A DNA stretch of 64,000 nt, from NCBI RefSeq assembly GCF_002252475.1, contig NZ_NNRK01000029.1, positions 186,001-250,000 of the forward strand, read 5' to 3'. The notes below the pieces were generated by a model that saw only the letters and a program-made list of their open reading frames with translations, ran no database searches and was not told the DNA's origin. Shown here in pieces: positions 44,668 through 53,482 of this stretch; position 1 is the first letter of the stretch, and every line of letters begins with the position of its first letter. The position numbers and the translations under genes were made by a program. Source of the DNA: Brucella rhizosphaerae (lineage in GTDB: Bacteria; Pseudomonadota; Alphaproteobacteria; Rhizobiales; Rhizobiaceae).

Positions 44668-46623
44668 TCACGAGCCGCCGGATGCGCGTCCCGAGGAAAG
44701 TCCAAAACCGTCAATGAGGGCTTCGGTTGCTTCTGCCTGAGCAATCTGTTTTTGAATATCAATAAGCCGAGCGAAGATTTCGCCCGTTTCATCACTATCA
44801 AGAGATGCTTCAACAGCGCGCAGTTCCCTATGTAGGGTGCGCGCGCGCTGATGCAAGTGAAGCGCCTGCTTTAATGCTTCTCGGACGTCATCTTCCGCCG
44901 CTTGCGCGGTCGCAGTCCATTCCCGCGTGCGCCGGACCACGGCTTCCAGCGTTTCAATCAGTTCTCCATGCCCGGCAGCAACCAGCGCCTTGCGCATGGC
45001 AAAACCATCATCGACATGATCTGACGCCAGAACATCGAGCATCGCCAGATGCAAGACCTTCAGAGCGTCATGCTCAAGATCAAGTGCCGCCATCGTTTCA
45101 AAGTCGTCTTCGATGAGACGTGGGTGGTTAAGCAGCATCAGCACTATTGCAGTTTCGCGCAAAGGAGCATTACGACCTTTGACCATATTGGAGCGCGTCA
45201 AACTGTCCGAAAAGGCCAGACGACCGCCTACTGCATTGCCATTTCGACCACCGCTCTGCGGCCCACGGCCCTTGTCCTTACCGCGATTGAATCCACCGCC
45301 GCCGCGCTGCGCATTCTGGCGCCCCTGACCAAAGAAAGCCTGTGCGCGATCACGCATTTCCTGACTGTAATGACGACGAATATCCTCATTGGCAATGCGA
45401 CTGGTGATTTCACGCAAGCGCGCTTCCAGTTCGGCACGGCGTTCCGGCGTATCAAACACACCCGCTGCTGTTTCGCGCGTCCAGACCATATCAACCAGCG
45501 GTCTGGCATCGCGCAAAACAGAATAAAAAGCCGCCGGACCTTCAGCCTTAACCAGATCGTCCGGGTCCTGCCCTTCAGGCAGCATAGCAAAGCGCAAGGA
45601 TTTACCCGGCTGCAATGTAGGCAGCCCAAGGTCGGCAGCGCGATGCGCCGCACGAACGCCCGCTCCGTCACCGTCAAAACACAGGATCGGTTCGGGGCTG
45701 ATCCGCCAGAGTAACTCAAGCTGATCTTCGGTCAGCGCAGTTCCAAGCGGAGCCACAGCCTGATGAATGCCCGCCTGCGCCAGCGCGATAACATCCATAT
45801 ACCCTTCGACCGCGATAATCGGCTTGGCTGGCTCTCCACCCTGCGGCTGGCAGGCTTTACGTGCACGAAGACCGTTGTAAAGCACCCGGCCTTTATGAAA
45901 GAGCTCTGTTTCAGGCGAGTTCAGGTATTTCGCAGGCGCGTCGGCGGAAAGCGCACGCCCACCGAAAGCGATGATGCGTCCACGCAAATCCTCGATAGGG
46001 AACATGATACGGTCGCGGAAACGATCATAGGAAACAGCAATCCCCTCGCCGTGAACGACAAGACCACAAGCTTCGATCTGTTCTTTCGAAATACCTTTGC
46101 TCGCCAGAAACTCCTTGAGGGCGTTGCGCGATTCCGGCCCATAGCCAATGCGGAATGTCTGCTGCGTCGCGCTCGACAGACCGCGATCACGCAAATAAGC
46201 ACGCGCCTTTGCTCCCGATGCACTTTGCAGCTGGCTTTCAAAAAACTGTGCCGCAAGCTCCATCACATCATAGAGCGTCGCACGCTGTGCCTCGCGCTTT
46301 TCCATTTCTGGATCGCGTGCCGGCATTGGTACACCGGCCATATCGGCGACACGCTCGACCGCTTCAGGAAAACTAGCGCCTTCCAGATCGGTCAAAAACT
46401 TGAAATGATCGCCTGTCACACCGCAACCAAAGCAGTGATAACGGCCCTTGCGGTCCTCGCAGTGAAAGCTTGGGGTCTTCTCGCCATGGAACGGGCAGCA
46501 GCCCCAGAAATCACCTTTCGGCGGATTGCTCTTCTTTCGGTCAAACGAAACGCGCGTTCCGATCAGCGTCGAGATCGGCACGCGATCTCTGATCTCATCA
46601 AGAAAGGATGGCGGAAAACGCAT
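44668..46623 (-). CDS. dnaG: DNA primase
   Basis: Synthesises RNA primers for replication. From ATG 46623 (MRFPPSFLDEI) it has 651 residues: a CHC2 zinc-binding domain with C43-x2-H46 and C64-x2-C67 (CPFH, CFGC), the catalytic core with TOPRIM motif VEGYMDVIAL (about 275-285) and FDGDGAG, a Gly/Arg-rich linker (QNAQRGGGGFNRGKDKGRGP), and a C-terminal helicase-binding domain. GTG 46635 is a possible start four codons upstream. A family A repeat begins 26 bases upstream. rpoD follows. Confidence 0.97.
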   Translation of the reverse strand: MRFPPSFLDEIRDRVPISTLIGTRVSFDRKKSNPPKGDFWGCCPFHGEKTPSFHCEDRKGRYHCFGCGVTGDHFKFLTDLEGASFPEAVERVADMAGVPMPARDPEMEKREAQRATLYDVMELAAQFFESQLQSASGAKARAYLRDRGLSSATQQTFRIGYGPESRNALKEFLASKGISKEQIEACGLVVHGEGIAVSYDRFRDRIMFPIEDLRGRIIAFGGRALSADAPAKYLNSPETELFHKGRVLYNGLRARKACQPQGGEPAKPIIAVEGYMDVIALAQAGIHQAVAPLGTALTEDQLELLWRISPEPILCFDGDGAGVRAAHRAADLGLPTLQPGKSLRFAMLPEGQDPDDLVKAEGPAAFYSVLRDARPLVDMVWTRETAAGVFDTPERRAELEARLREITSRIANEDIRRHYSQEMRDRAQAFFGQGRQNAQRGGGGFNRGKDKGRGPQSGGRNGNAVGGRLAFSDSLTRSNMVKGRNAPLRETAIVLMLLNHPRLIEDDFETMAALDLEHDALKVLHLAMLDVLASDHVDDGFAMRKALVAAGHGELIETLEAVVRRTREWTATAQAAEDDVREALKQALHLHQRARTLHRELRAVEASLDSDETGEIFARLIDIQKQIAQAEATEALIDGFGLSSGRASGGS

Positions 46624-46648
46624 TACGATTGTCACTTTCGGGTCAGAT

Positions 46649-46751
46649 AAAGCATTTCCAGCAAAAGCGTGAAGCGGTTTTGCGTAGGAGAATGCGTAAA
46701 AACAAATAATTACAGCGGTTTCAACGATTCAGTCTTAACTGGAGCCGCTGT
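46649..46751. repeat. Dispersed repeat, family A (longest copy)
   Basis: AAAGCATTTCCAGCAAAAGC, GTGAAGCGGTTTTGCGTAGG, then AATGCGTAAAAACAAATAAT and AACGATTCAGTCTTAACTGG. The GCAAAA/TTTTGC arms make an imperfect hairpin. Full-length match to 20782-20878. Confidence 0.75.
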
Positions 46752-46887
46752 AAGCATGGTATCCAGTCAATGATATATAGGCGTGCGCAGACGGACAGTC
46801 CATCACGCACAAGCGGCCCTCCCCGCTAATCACATGTAGCAAGCCTCTTAATTACAATGATTACATACGGTCGCGACCTTCATAAAA

Positions 46888-46905
46888 CTGTCATATAGTT
46901 GTCAC
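46888..46905 (+). promoter_or_regulatory. PhoB (Pho) box upstream of the Na/Pi symporter
   Basis: CTGTCAT-ATAG-TTGTCAC: two 7-mers with 11-base periodicity matching the rhizobial consensus CTGTCAT-N4-CTGTCAT at 12 of 14 repeat positions, the first unit perfectly. It lies 149 bases upstream of a phosphate transporter gene, the expected PhoB target. Confidence 0.8.
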
Positions 46906-47053
46906 ATTAAGATTGCTACGCTTGATTTAAGAGCATTTCCGGCCCATATTTCCGACCAATATGGTTAGCCGGAACATATTTTTTCTTTATTTGTTGCGTA
47001 AGCTTAACCCAATCGAGAATCCAATTCTCCTCACAACCTGAAAGGATTTTTCC

Positions 47054-48730
47054 GTGAACGGTTCTCTGGTCCTTTTGCATCTTGCTGGTGCAGTCGCGCT
47101 CCTGCTCTGGGCGACACGCATGGTGCGAACAGGGGTGGAGCGTGCCTACGGCGATCGTCTGCGACGCCGCCTGCGCAACCAAATGCAAAACCCGCTGCTT
47201 TCGATAGCTTTTGGCCTTATTCTGGCAATTGCCTTGCAAAGCTCGACGGCGGTCACACTGCTGGTCGGCTCCTTTGTCGGGTCGGGAATTGTCAGTGGCG
47301 TTGCGGGCCTGATGGCCGTGCGCGGTGGTGAGCTGGGTTCAGCACTTGTCGTGAAAATCCTGAGCTATGATCTGACGCTGCTGGTGCCGCTCTGCCTTGT
47401 TTCAGGCACCGCAATTTTCATGACCACAGAGCGACGCGACTGGCGACAGATCGGGCGCATTCTGGTCGGCATCGGTTTGCTCATCATGTCACTGGAAATG
47501 ACAGGACAGGCGACAGAACCACTGCGTCAGAGCGAACTTCTGCCCGTCATCGTGGATTATCTCTCAAGCGATCCTGTGACCGCCTATCTGCTGGCAGCAT
47601 TGATGACGTGGCTGTTTCATTCAAGCATCGCTGGCGTAATCCTGCTGACCACTTTCGCATCGCGCGGGCTGATCACACCGGAACTTGCGGTGGTTATGGT
47701 ACTTGGCGTCAATCTTGGTTCGTCAATTATCGCGCCGATCCTGACCCGTAACGCACCGCCCGAAACCCGTGTCGTACCGCTTGGCAATCTTTTGATGCGC
47801 GGCGCCGGTTCGCTGCTTATGCTGATCCTGTTTGAGACTTTCAAGCCGTCGATTGGTTTCCTTGGTGGCGACGCGGTTTCGCAGGTGGTCAACGCCCACA
47901 TTCTTTTCAACGTCATAGTCATGGTTGCAGGCATTCCGTTGTCTGGACTGGTGCTCCGCGCAACGGAAGCGCTGGTTCATCTCAATTCGGACAAGAACGC
48001 ACCCGCCCAGCCGCTTGAAGTCGAAGAGTACAGTGCTCTTGATAATGCCGTCCTTGACCGACCTTCACAGGCGCTCGCCAATGCAACGCGCGAAGTCGTC
48101 GGCGTCTGCGATACAATTGAAGTGATGTTGCGTCGGATTATCGATCTCTACGAAAAGCCAGATCAGGCACGTATCAACGAACTCGCAAGCCTTGACGACC
48201 GGGTCGATAAGAAGCATGCGGCCATCAAGCTTTATCTCACCAGGCTCGCAGCCAAAGACCTCGATGAGTTCGAAGCTTTGCGGATGCAGGAACTGATGGG
48301 TGCATGTGTGAAGCTCGAACAGGTTGGTGATATCATCGTACGCAACATGCTCGCGCATGTTCAGAAGAAGATGGATCACAACCTCGAATTCACTGAGGAA
48401 GGCTGGAAAGAACTGAGCCACTTCCACGCGATGGTGCTGGCCAATGCGCATATGGCATTCAATGTCATCGTCTCGCGTGATGGTCGCACCGCACGTCTGC
48501 TCGTACAGGAAAAAGACAATCTGCGTGATCTCGAAAAACAGACGAGTATGCGCCACTTCTCGCGGCTTCGCGAAGGTTCAACCCGCAGTATTGAGACAAG
48601 CACCATCCATCTCGATACGATTCGCGATCTTAAACAGATTAATTCGCTGCTTGCATCCATGGCCTATCCAGTCCTTGAAGAACAAGGATTGCTCGGCTCT
48701 ACGCGCTTGAAGTCAGTGAAACAAAACTAA
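47054..48730 (+). CDS. Na+/phosphate cotransporter family protein with PhoU-like tail
   Basis: Inner-membrane phosphate symporter of the NptA/PNaS family. The 558-residue protein has about nine hydrophobic segments to residue 310, with the two signature inverted QSSTAVT-type motifs (ALQSSTAVTLLVGSFVGSG near residue 60; LFHSSIAGVILLTTFASRG near 190), then a C-terminal all-helical PhoU-like domain (about 345-540). The start is GTG 47054 with GAAAGGA upstream. A PhoB box precedes it, so induction by phosphate limitation is expected. It is divergent from dnaG. Confidence 0.9.
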   Translation: MNGSLVLLHLAGAVALLLWATRMVRTGVERAYGDRLRRRLRNQMQNPLLSIAFGLILAIALQSSTAVTLLVGSFVGSGIVSGVAGLMAVRGGELGSALVVKILSYDLTLLVPLCLVSGTAIFMTTERRDWRQIGRILVGIGLLIMSLEMTGQATEPLRQSELLPVIVDYLSSDPVTAYLLAALMTWLFHSSIAGVILLTTFASRGLITPELAVVMVLGVNLGSSIIAPILTRNAPPETRVVPLGNLLMRGAGSLLMLILFETFKPSIGFLGGDAVSQVVNAHILFNVIVMVAGIPLSGLVLRATEALVHLNSDKNAPAQPLEVEEYSALDNAVLDRPSQALANATREVVGVCDTIEVMLRRIIDLYEKPDQARINELASLDDRVDKKHAAIKLYLTRLAAKDLDEFEALRMQELMGACVKLEQVGDIIVRNMLAHVQKKMDHNLEFTEEGWKELSHFHAMVLANAHMAFNVIVSRDGRTARLLVQEKDNLRDLEKQTSMRHFSRLREGSTRSIETSTIHLDTIRDLKQINSLLASMAYPVLEEQGLLGSTRLKSVKQN

Positions 48731-48758
48731 AAAAAGCCCCGCAGATGCGGGGCTTTTT
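48731..48758. terminator. Bidirectional terminator, Na/Pi symporter / yqeY
   Basis: AAAAAGCCCCGC and GCGGGGCTTTTT form a perfect 12-bp stem around AGAT between two converging genes. Confidence 0.92.
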
Positions 48759-48778
48759 CTTTGACGACTAAGACGCTT

Positions 48779-49231
48779 TTACTGAAGAAGCGTTTTCACC
48801 AGTGCGCTGGCCTTGGAGAAGTCCATCTGTCCAGCGTAGCGCTCTTTGAGCACTGCCATCACCTTGCCCATATCGCGCAGACCCTGTGCACCGATCTCGG
48901 TGATCACATCCGCACAGGCTTTTTTGACTTCATCATCGCTCATCTGCACAGGCAGGAAATCATTGATGATAATAATTTCCGCACGCTCGCCTTCGGCCAG
49001 CTCAATGCGATTACCCTCTTCATAAATGCGCGCGGATTCTTCGCGCTGCTTGACCATCTTACCCAAAATGCCGAGCAGTTCGTCATCGCCAACCGGGTCT
49101 TTGCCAGCGCCGCGATTAGCAATGTCACGGTCCTTCACCGCAGCCATGATCAGACGCAACGTTGACAGGCGCAGCTTGTCCTGAGCCTTCATAGCCTGAG
49201 TGAGTGCCTGAGAAATCTCCTGGCGAAGCAT
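48779..49231 (-). CDS. GatB/YqeY domain protein
   Basis: A 150-residue protein of the YqeY family, homologous to the tRNA-binding tail of GatB. LSTLRLIMAAVKDRDIANRG (about 22-41) and KMVKQREESARIYEEGNRIE (about 55-75) are the family core, and IINDFLPVQMSDDEV begins the second helical domain. It may bind tRNA or assist amidotransferases; function is not settled. AGGAG precedes the ATG. It is divergent from carA, a common arrangement in alphaproteobacteria. Confidence 0.92.
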   Translation of the reverse strand: MLRQEISQALTQAMKAQDKLRLSTLRLIMAAVKDRDIANRGAGKDPVGDDELLGILGKMVKQREESARIYEEGNRIELAEGERAEIIIINDFLPVQMSDDEVKKACADVITEIGAQGLRDMGKVMAVLKERYAGQMDFSKASALVKTLLQ

Positions 49232-49442
49232 ACGTCTCTCCTGACGAGGTTAGCGCATATCGCCGAAAAGCAAAAACTCGCCTTTCCAATGACGTCATGC
49301 GTAAAATGAAAAATCAGAGCCCTTGTATCCAGAACCGGGCCCATAAAGCAATCACACGCCGATTCTGACCTGTCAGAACAGCCATCATGAATAGAATGAG
49401 ACATCACTCTCACAATTTCCTGAAAAGCTTGCGTTCCAACGA

Positions 49443-49471
49443 TTGACCCCGCGCTCAAGTTTCTCTATTGC
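49443..49471 (+). promoter_or_regulatory. Sigma-70-type promoter of carA
   Basis: TTGACC (49443-49448) and TATTGC (49466-49471) with exactly 17 bases between. Transcription would start near 49478, 17 bases before the leader ORF. Confidence 0.65.
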
Positions 49472-49494
49472 TCGGGGCTTAGCAGGACATCGGC

Positions 49495-49518
49495 ATGTGC
49501 TCGCGGCGGGAAGTTTAA
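49495..49518 (+). CDS. carA leader peptide MCSRREV (candidate)
   Basis: A seven-codon ORF (ATG TGC TCG CGG CGG GAA GTT TAA) with AGGA 7 bases upstream of its ATG. Codons 4 and 5 are both Arg and lie in the 5' arm of the following terminator stem; the stop codon is in its loop. Carbamoyl phosphate made by CarAB feeds arginine synthesis, so an arginine-responsive attenuation signal is plausible. Not proved to be translated. Confidence 0.5.
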   Translation: MCSRREV

Positions 49519-49533
49519 TCCCCGCTGCTTTTT
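49503..49533 (+). terminator. Leader terminator (attenuator) upstream of carA
   Basis: GCGGCGGG (49503-49510) pairs with CCCGCTGC (49521-49528), including one G-T pair, and is followed by TTTTT. It stands between the promoter and the gene, 138 bases before the carA ATG, so it can only work as a premature terminator. Confidence 0.6.
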
Positions 49534-49671
49534 GGCGCATATATGGCTCCATAAACTCCATTTTTCAAGCTGTCTGGCATCAGATGGCTGAAACATGGAT
49601 ACATGTCGCATGACTGATAACGTAGAACGCGCGCCAAACGGCAAGCGCGAAACCTGACAGGAGTGCACGCC

Positions 49672-50895
49672 ATGACCGAAGCCACATCGAAGACAGCACC
49701 CTGGACCACTGCAAAGCGAACCGCCGTTCTGGTGCTGGCTGATGGCACAGTGATCGAAGGCAAAGGCCTTGGCGCAACCGGAGCGATTGAAGCAGAGGTG
49801 GTCTTTAATACCGCCCTCACCGGTTATGAGGAAATTCTGACCGACCCGTCCTATGCCGGACAGATCGTTACCTTCACCTTCCCGCACATCGGCAATGTAG
49901 GCACCAATGCGGAAGACGTGGAAGACCTCACGCCTGCCAACCGTCACGGCGCTGTGGGTGCAATTTTCAAAGCCGACATCACCAACCCATCCAACTTCCG
50001 CGCTTCAGAAAATCTCGATACGTGGTTGAAGAACCGGGGGGTGATTGCGCTGGCTGATATCGATACGCGTGCCCTCACCTCGCTCATCCGCGAGCGTGGC
50101 GCGCAGAATGCAGTGATCGCCCATGACCCTGAAGGCAAGTTCGACATCGACGCACTCAAGGCACGCGCTGCAAACTGGAGCGGCCTTGAAAATCTCGACC
50201 TGGCAAAAGATGTCACCATCGGCCAGAGCCTGACATGGGACCAGACGCCATGGACCCTTGAAGAGGGCTATAGCGAACAGTCCGACACACAATATCATGT
50301 TGTCGCGCTCGACTTCGGCGTGAAGCGCAACATTCTGCGTCTGCTGTCCGGCCTCGGCGCCAAGGTCACTGTATTGCCTGCCACAGCCACGGCAGAAGAT
50401 GTTCTCGCCTATAATCCAGACGGTATCTTCCTTTCCAATGGCCCCGGCGATCCTGCCGCGACCGGCGAATACGCCGTGCCGACAATCCAGAAGCTTGTTG
50501 CCAGCGAACTGCCTGTTTTCGGCATCTGCCTCGGCCACCAGATGCTGGCATTGGCGCTCGGTGCCAAGACTGAAAAGATGCATCAGGGCCATCACGGTGC
50601 CAACCATCCGGTCAAGGACTACACCACCGGCAAGGTGGAAATCGTGTCAATGAACCATGGTTTTGCGGTCGATTCAGACAGTCTGCCAGAACATGTTGAA
50701 GAAACCCATGTTTCGCTGTTTGACGGCACCAATTGCGGCCTGCGGGTTATTGGTAAGCCGGTCTTCTCGGTACAGCACCACCCGGAAGCATCTCCCGGCC
50801 CACAGGACAGCCACTACCTCTTCCGCCGGTTCATCAATCTGATCCGTGAAAAGAAGGGCGAAGCTCTTTTGCCAGAACGCGAACAGGCAGCGTGA
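49672..50895 (+). CDS. carA: Carbamoyl-phosphate synthase small subunit
   Basis: Glutamine amidotransferase subunit that delivers ammonia to CarB for carbamoyl-phosphate synthesis (arginine and pyrimidine pathways). From ATG 49672, with AGGAG 10 bases upstream, it has 407 residues. The N-terminal CPSase_sm domain (FNTALTGYEEILTDPSYAGQ) covers about 1-155; the class I glutaminase follows with nucleophile C286 in FGICLGHQ and the HPE motif in QHHPEASPGP. carB is 2.8 kb downstream on the same strand, with three genes between, instead of adjacent. Confidence 0.97.
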   Translation: MTEATSKTAPWTTAKRTAVLVLADGTVIEGKGLGATGAIEAEVVFNTALTGYEEILTDPSYAGQIVTFTFPHIGNVGTNAEDVEDLTPANRHGAVGAIFKADITNPSNFRASENLDTWLKNRGVIALADIDTRALTSLIRERGAQNAVIAHDPEGKFDIDALKARAANWSGLENLDLAKDVTIGQSLTWDQTPWTLEEGYSEQSDTQYHVVALDFGVKRNILRLLSGLGAKVTVLPATATAEDVLAYNPDGIFLSNGPGDPAATGEYAVPTIQKLVASELPVFGICLGHQMLALALGAKTEKMHQGHHGANHPVKDYTTGKVEIVSMNHGFAVDSDSLPEHVEETHVSLFDGTNCGLRVIGKPVFSVQHHPEASPGPQDSHYLFRRFINLIREKKGEALLPEREQAA

Positions 50896-50937
50896 ATCGC
50901 AATCTGAATAAAGCGAATTAACTCTTTGTTAAAAAAG

Positions 50938-50965
50938 AAAAAGCCGGGAGAAATCCCGGCTTTTT
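50938..50965. terminator. Bidirectional terminator, carA / metallopeptidase
   Basis: AAAAGCCGGGA and TCCCGGCTTTTT form an 11-bp stem around GAAA between converging genes. Confidence 0.9.
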
Positions 50966-50989
50966 CGTTCTGCGTATTTGCTTACAAAA

Positions 50990-51928
50990 TCAGACATCCC
51001 CGCTGAATGTATCGCAGGATTCAATCTTCCCGCTTTCAAAACCACGCTGGAACCATTTGGCTCGCTGTGCCGATGTACCGTGGTTGAAACTTTCGGGTAC
51101 AACATAACCCTGGCTTTTCTTTTGCAGCGTATCATCACCAATCTGGTGCGCGGCATTAATCGCTTCTTCAAGATCTCCTGCTTCCAGAATACCCTTCTGA
51201 TCGGTGTAGTAGCCCCAGACACCGGCAAAGCAGTCGGCCTGCAACTCAACGCGCACCGACATCTGATTAGCCTCTGCCGGGCTCATCTGCTGACGCATCT
51301 GATTGAAACGTGGCAGAATACCGAGCAGGTTCTGAACATGGTGCCCCACTTCATGGGAAATCACATAGGCATTGGCGAAATCGCCAGATGCACCAAAGCG
51401 ATTGGCGAGCTCGTTGAAGAAGGTCAGGTCGAGATAAAGCTTACGGTCGCCGGGGCAATAGAACGGACCAGATGCCGAAGAAGCCATACCGCAGGCTGAA
51501 CGCACGCCATCAGAGAACAGGACCATTGTTGGCGGTGTATAAGTCTGTCCGCGTGACTGGAAAATGCCGCTCCAGACATCTTCCGTTTCCGCCAGAATAG
51601 TGCGTGCAAACTGCGTTGCCTCATCATTGGCAACTTTACCGCCTTCAGCCGCGGTACGGCCACTGCTCTGCTGAGTCTGAGTGGAGTTGATACTGCCATC
51701 ACCGAATAGAAGCGGCAGTGGATCAATACCAAACGCACGCAATACAAAGAACATCACAACGAGAATGAGAATACCGGAAATACCGCCACCACGAACGATG
51801 CGAAAACCCGGGCCGCCCATTCCGCCACCGAGGCCACCACCGCGACCCAACCCGCCACCGAGGCCACCGCTCTGTTCGCCCCGTACATCTTCAACATTAT
51901 CGCTTTGTCTACGGCCTTGCCAACGCAT
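50990..51928 (-). CDS. Neutral zinc metallopeptidase (YpfJ family)
   Basis: 312 residues from ATG 51928 (MRWQGRRQSDNVED), GGGGAG upstream. After a charged N-terminus comes an extraordinary Gly-rich stretch (GGLGGGLGRGGGLGGGMGGP), a membrane helix (GILILVVMFFVLRAFGI, about 52-68) and a peptidase domain with HEVGH at 192-196; the catalytic Glu is in it and a third ligand is probably the Glu of ELQADCFAGVW. It is membrane-anchored with the domain outside the cytoplasm. Cellular role unknown. It converges on carA. Confidence 0.9.
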   Translation of the reverse strand: MRWQGRRQSDNVEDVRGEQSGGLGGGLGRGGGLGGGMGGPGFRIVRGGGISGILILVVMFFVLRAFGIDPLPLLFGDGSINSTQTQQSSGRTAAEGGKVANDEATQFARTILAETEDVWSGIFQSRGQTYTPPTMVLFSDGVRSACGMASSASGPFYCPGDRKLYLDLTFFNELANRFGASGDFANAYVISHEVGHHVQNLLGILPRFNQMRQQMSPAEANQMSVRVELQADCFAGVWGYYTDQKGILEAGDLEEAINAAHQIGDDTLQKKSQGYVVPESFNHGTSAQRAKWFQRGFESGKIESCDTFSGDV

Positions 51929-52101
51929 TGACCAACTCCCCTTCACCGTGCCGTCTCACACAAAGACAGCAGCAATCTATTGCATGCAATTGTCGCACAA
52001 ACAGTTGGCACGGCAACATAAAAAGTAAATGGCAACACCAATCACAAACAAAGACATGGCCGCAACATATGAAACATCGCAGCCTTCCCGATCGAAAGCT
52101 A

Positions 52102-52599
52102 TCAATGTCTTTTTCGCACGATCCAGTTTCCGCACATAAGAACAATGCCAATGAAGAAGGCCGCAGCACCAAATGGAGCTATCTGAACAAGAGAACGCCA
52201 CCCTTGCGGAAACACCACTTCATTCATGATACGCCCCGGCATAAAGGCAAAAAAGCCAGCTCCGAGGATGCCGCCTATATAAATATTCTTCAAAATGAGC
52301 CGATGAGTTTCAATATTGGCTGCCCTCACCGCTGAAACCGCCCGCCAGCAGCCAAGAAGAACAAGACCCGACAGGATGTGAATGGGACTGAATCCCCAAA
52401 GAAGATTCAGCTGGTGAATGAAGAAACTTGAAATTGCAGCTATCACCATCAACACGACCCATATGCGCCCGAGAAACCTATGCAGAGGCGTGCCTTTGTG
52501 GCGCAACAAGATGAATGCTCCAATGACAGCCGCTGGTATGACAGTCAAAACATGCAGTTGGATCGCCAATGATGCGCTGAAAAGTGGGATGAAATTCAT
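52102..52599 (-). CDS. DUF2306 family membrane protein
   Basis: From ATG 52599 (MNFIPLFSASLAIQ) a 165-residue protein with four hydrophobic spans: IQLHVLTVIPAAVIGAFILL, VLMVIAAISSFFIHQLNLLW, HILSGLVLLGCWRAVSAV and FGAAAFFIGIVLMCG. KGTPLHRFLGRIWV and ETHRLILKNIYIGGI are conserved in DUF2306. GGAG lies 8 bases before this ATG, preferable to ATG codons at 52623 and 52644. It is divergent from a LytTR regulator gene across 70 bases, and is probably its target. Confidence 0.82.
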   Translation of the reverse strand: MNFIPLFSASLAIQLHVLTVIPAAVIGAFILLRHKGTPLHRFLGRIWVVLMVIAAISSFFIHQLNLLWGFSPIHILSGLVLLGCWRAVSAVRAANIETHRLILKNIYIGGILGAGFFAFMPGRIMNEVVFPQGWRSLVQIAPFGAAAFFIGIVLMCGNWIVRKRH

Positions 52600-52669
52600 G
52601 AGATAGCTCCGGTTGAATTTCATACCGCTTTGAATAACACTCACTTTCTCGCAATCGGAACGGCGTCAA

Positions 52670-53482
52670 ATGCAGGAAAAATTCGCGCGCGGTAACATCA
52701 TGCAATTTACGCTTCGTGAAATGCTCATGATTGCGCGTGCGCCACGCCTTTGGGCGACATTCATTGTCATTGTCCTGATCTTCGTGGTGGTCGACCCATC
52801 AGGCACAGCTTCCATGCCGCCAGCAATTCGCTTCTTCTATTGGCTGTCCATACAATTCGCCGGATGGTCAACAGCGATCCTCTTTGCCGTCATCGCCGAC
52901 GTGGCGCTAAAGAGATGGATTGCCAGCGCATTCATACGCATGATGATCGGATCGCTTATTGCGGCCATACCCATCGGGTTATGGGTCGGACTAATCAATT
53001 ATGGTTTTGTCGCAAGACAATTGAGCATCGAAGCATTGGGCGCAAATACTGCGACCTCACTCCCGCTCAGCGCCCTGTTTTGCGTGTTGGCCTACATGAC
53101 ACTCAAACGAGAAATCGCAAGCATATCGCAACCCTTGGCAACGATGCCCGCCCCGCTCATGCAGAGACTGAAACCCGAAAATCGTGGCCAGCTTCTGCGC
53201 CTTTCTGCTGACGATCATTACACGCAAGTGGTCACTCACAGAGGTCGCGAACTGGTTTTGTTGCGCTTTTCTGATGCCCTTAAAGAAATCGGCGACACAG
53301 CGGGGCTTCAAATCCATCGATCTCATTGGATCGCCGACGCGCATGTGGGCGCATTGCAAAAATCAAACGGCGCACTCCACCTCCTGACACGTGATGGCAC
53401 CCTATTGCCAGTCAGTCGATCCAGCCAAAAAGCTGCACGTCAAAAGTATGAGACGACCGCTACTTTGAATGAGAAGGCCTGA
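52670..53482 (+). CDS. Membrane-bound LytTR-type transcription regulator
   Basis: A 270-residue protein with four hydrophobic segments in the first 150 residues (LWATFIVIVLIFVVVD; FYWLSIQFAGWSTAILFAVI; MIGSLIAAIPIGLWVGLIN; LPLSALFCVLAYMTL) and a C-terminal LytTR DNA-binding domain (about 168-265: RLSADDHYTQVVTHRGRELV, LKEIGDTAGLQIHRSHWI, then ALHLLTRDGTLLPVSR). Membrane sensing through the N-terminal part is inferred. ATG 52700 is an alternative start. Divergent from the DUF2306 gene with which it is repeatedly associated. Confidence 0.87.
   Translation: MQEKFARGNIMQFTLREMLMIARAPRLWATFIVIVLIFVVVDPSGTASMPPAIRFFYWLSIQFAGWSTAILFAVIADVALKRWIASAFIRMMIGSLIAAIPIGLWVGLINYGFVARQLSIEALGANTATSLPLSALFCVLAYMTLKREIASISQPLATMPAPLMQRLKPENRGQLLRLSADDHYTQVVTHRGRELVLLRFSDALKEIGDTAGLQIHRSHWIADAHVGALQKSNGALHLLTRDGTLLPVSRSSQKAARQKYETTATLNEKA

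Larger units (their letters stand above)
46624..47053. other. Divergent intergenic region, dnaG / Na-Pi symporter
   Basis: 430 bases. The left part is a full-length family A repeat (46649-46751). The right part carries the Pho box at 46888-46905 and the symporter leader. No gene is visible. Confidence 0.65.
49232..49671. other. Divergent region yqeY / carA with leader elements
   Basis: 440 bases. It contains the carA promoter (49443-49471), a leader ORF (49495-49518) and an intrinsic terminator (49503-49533), each listed. Between the terminator and carA there are 138 bases with no further feature that I can name. Confidence 0.65.

Noticed and set aside
45763-46650. A 295-codon open frame on the plus strand
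   Set aside because: It is antisense to dnaG, which has intact zinc and TOPRIM motifs; no ribosome site or family resemblance supports it.
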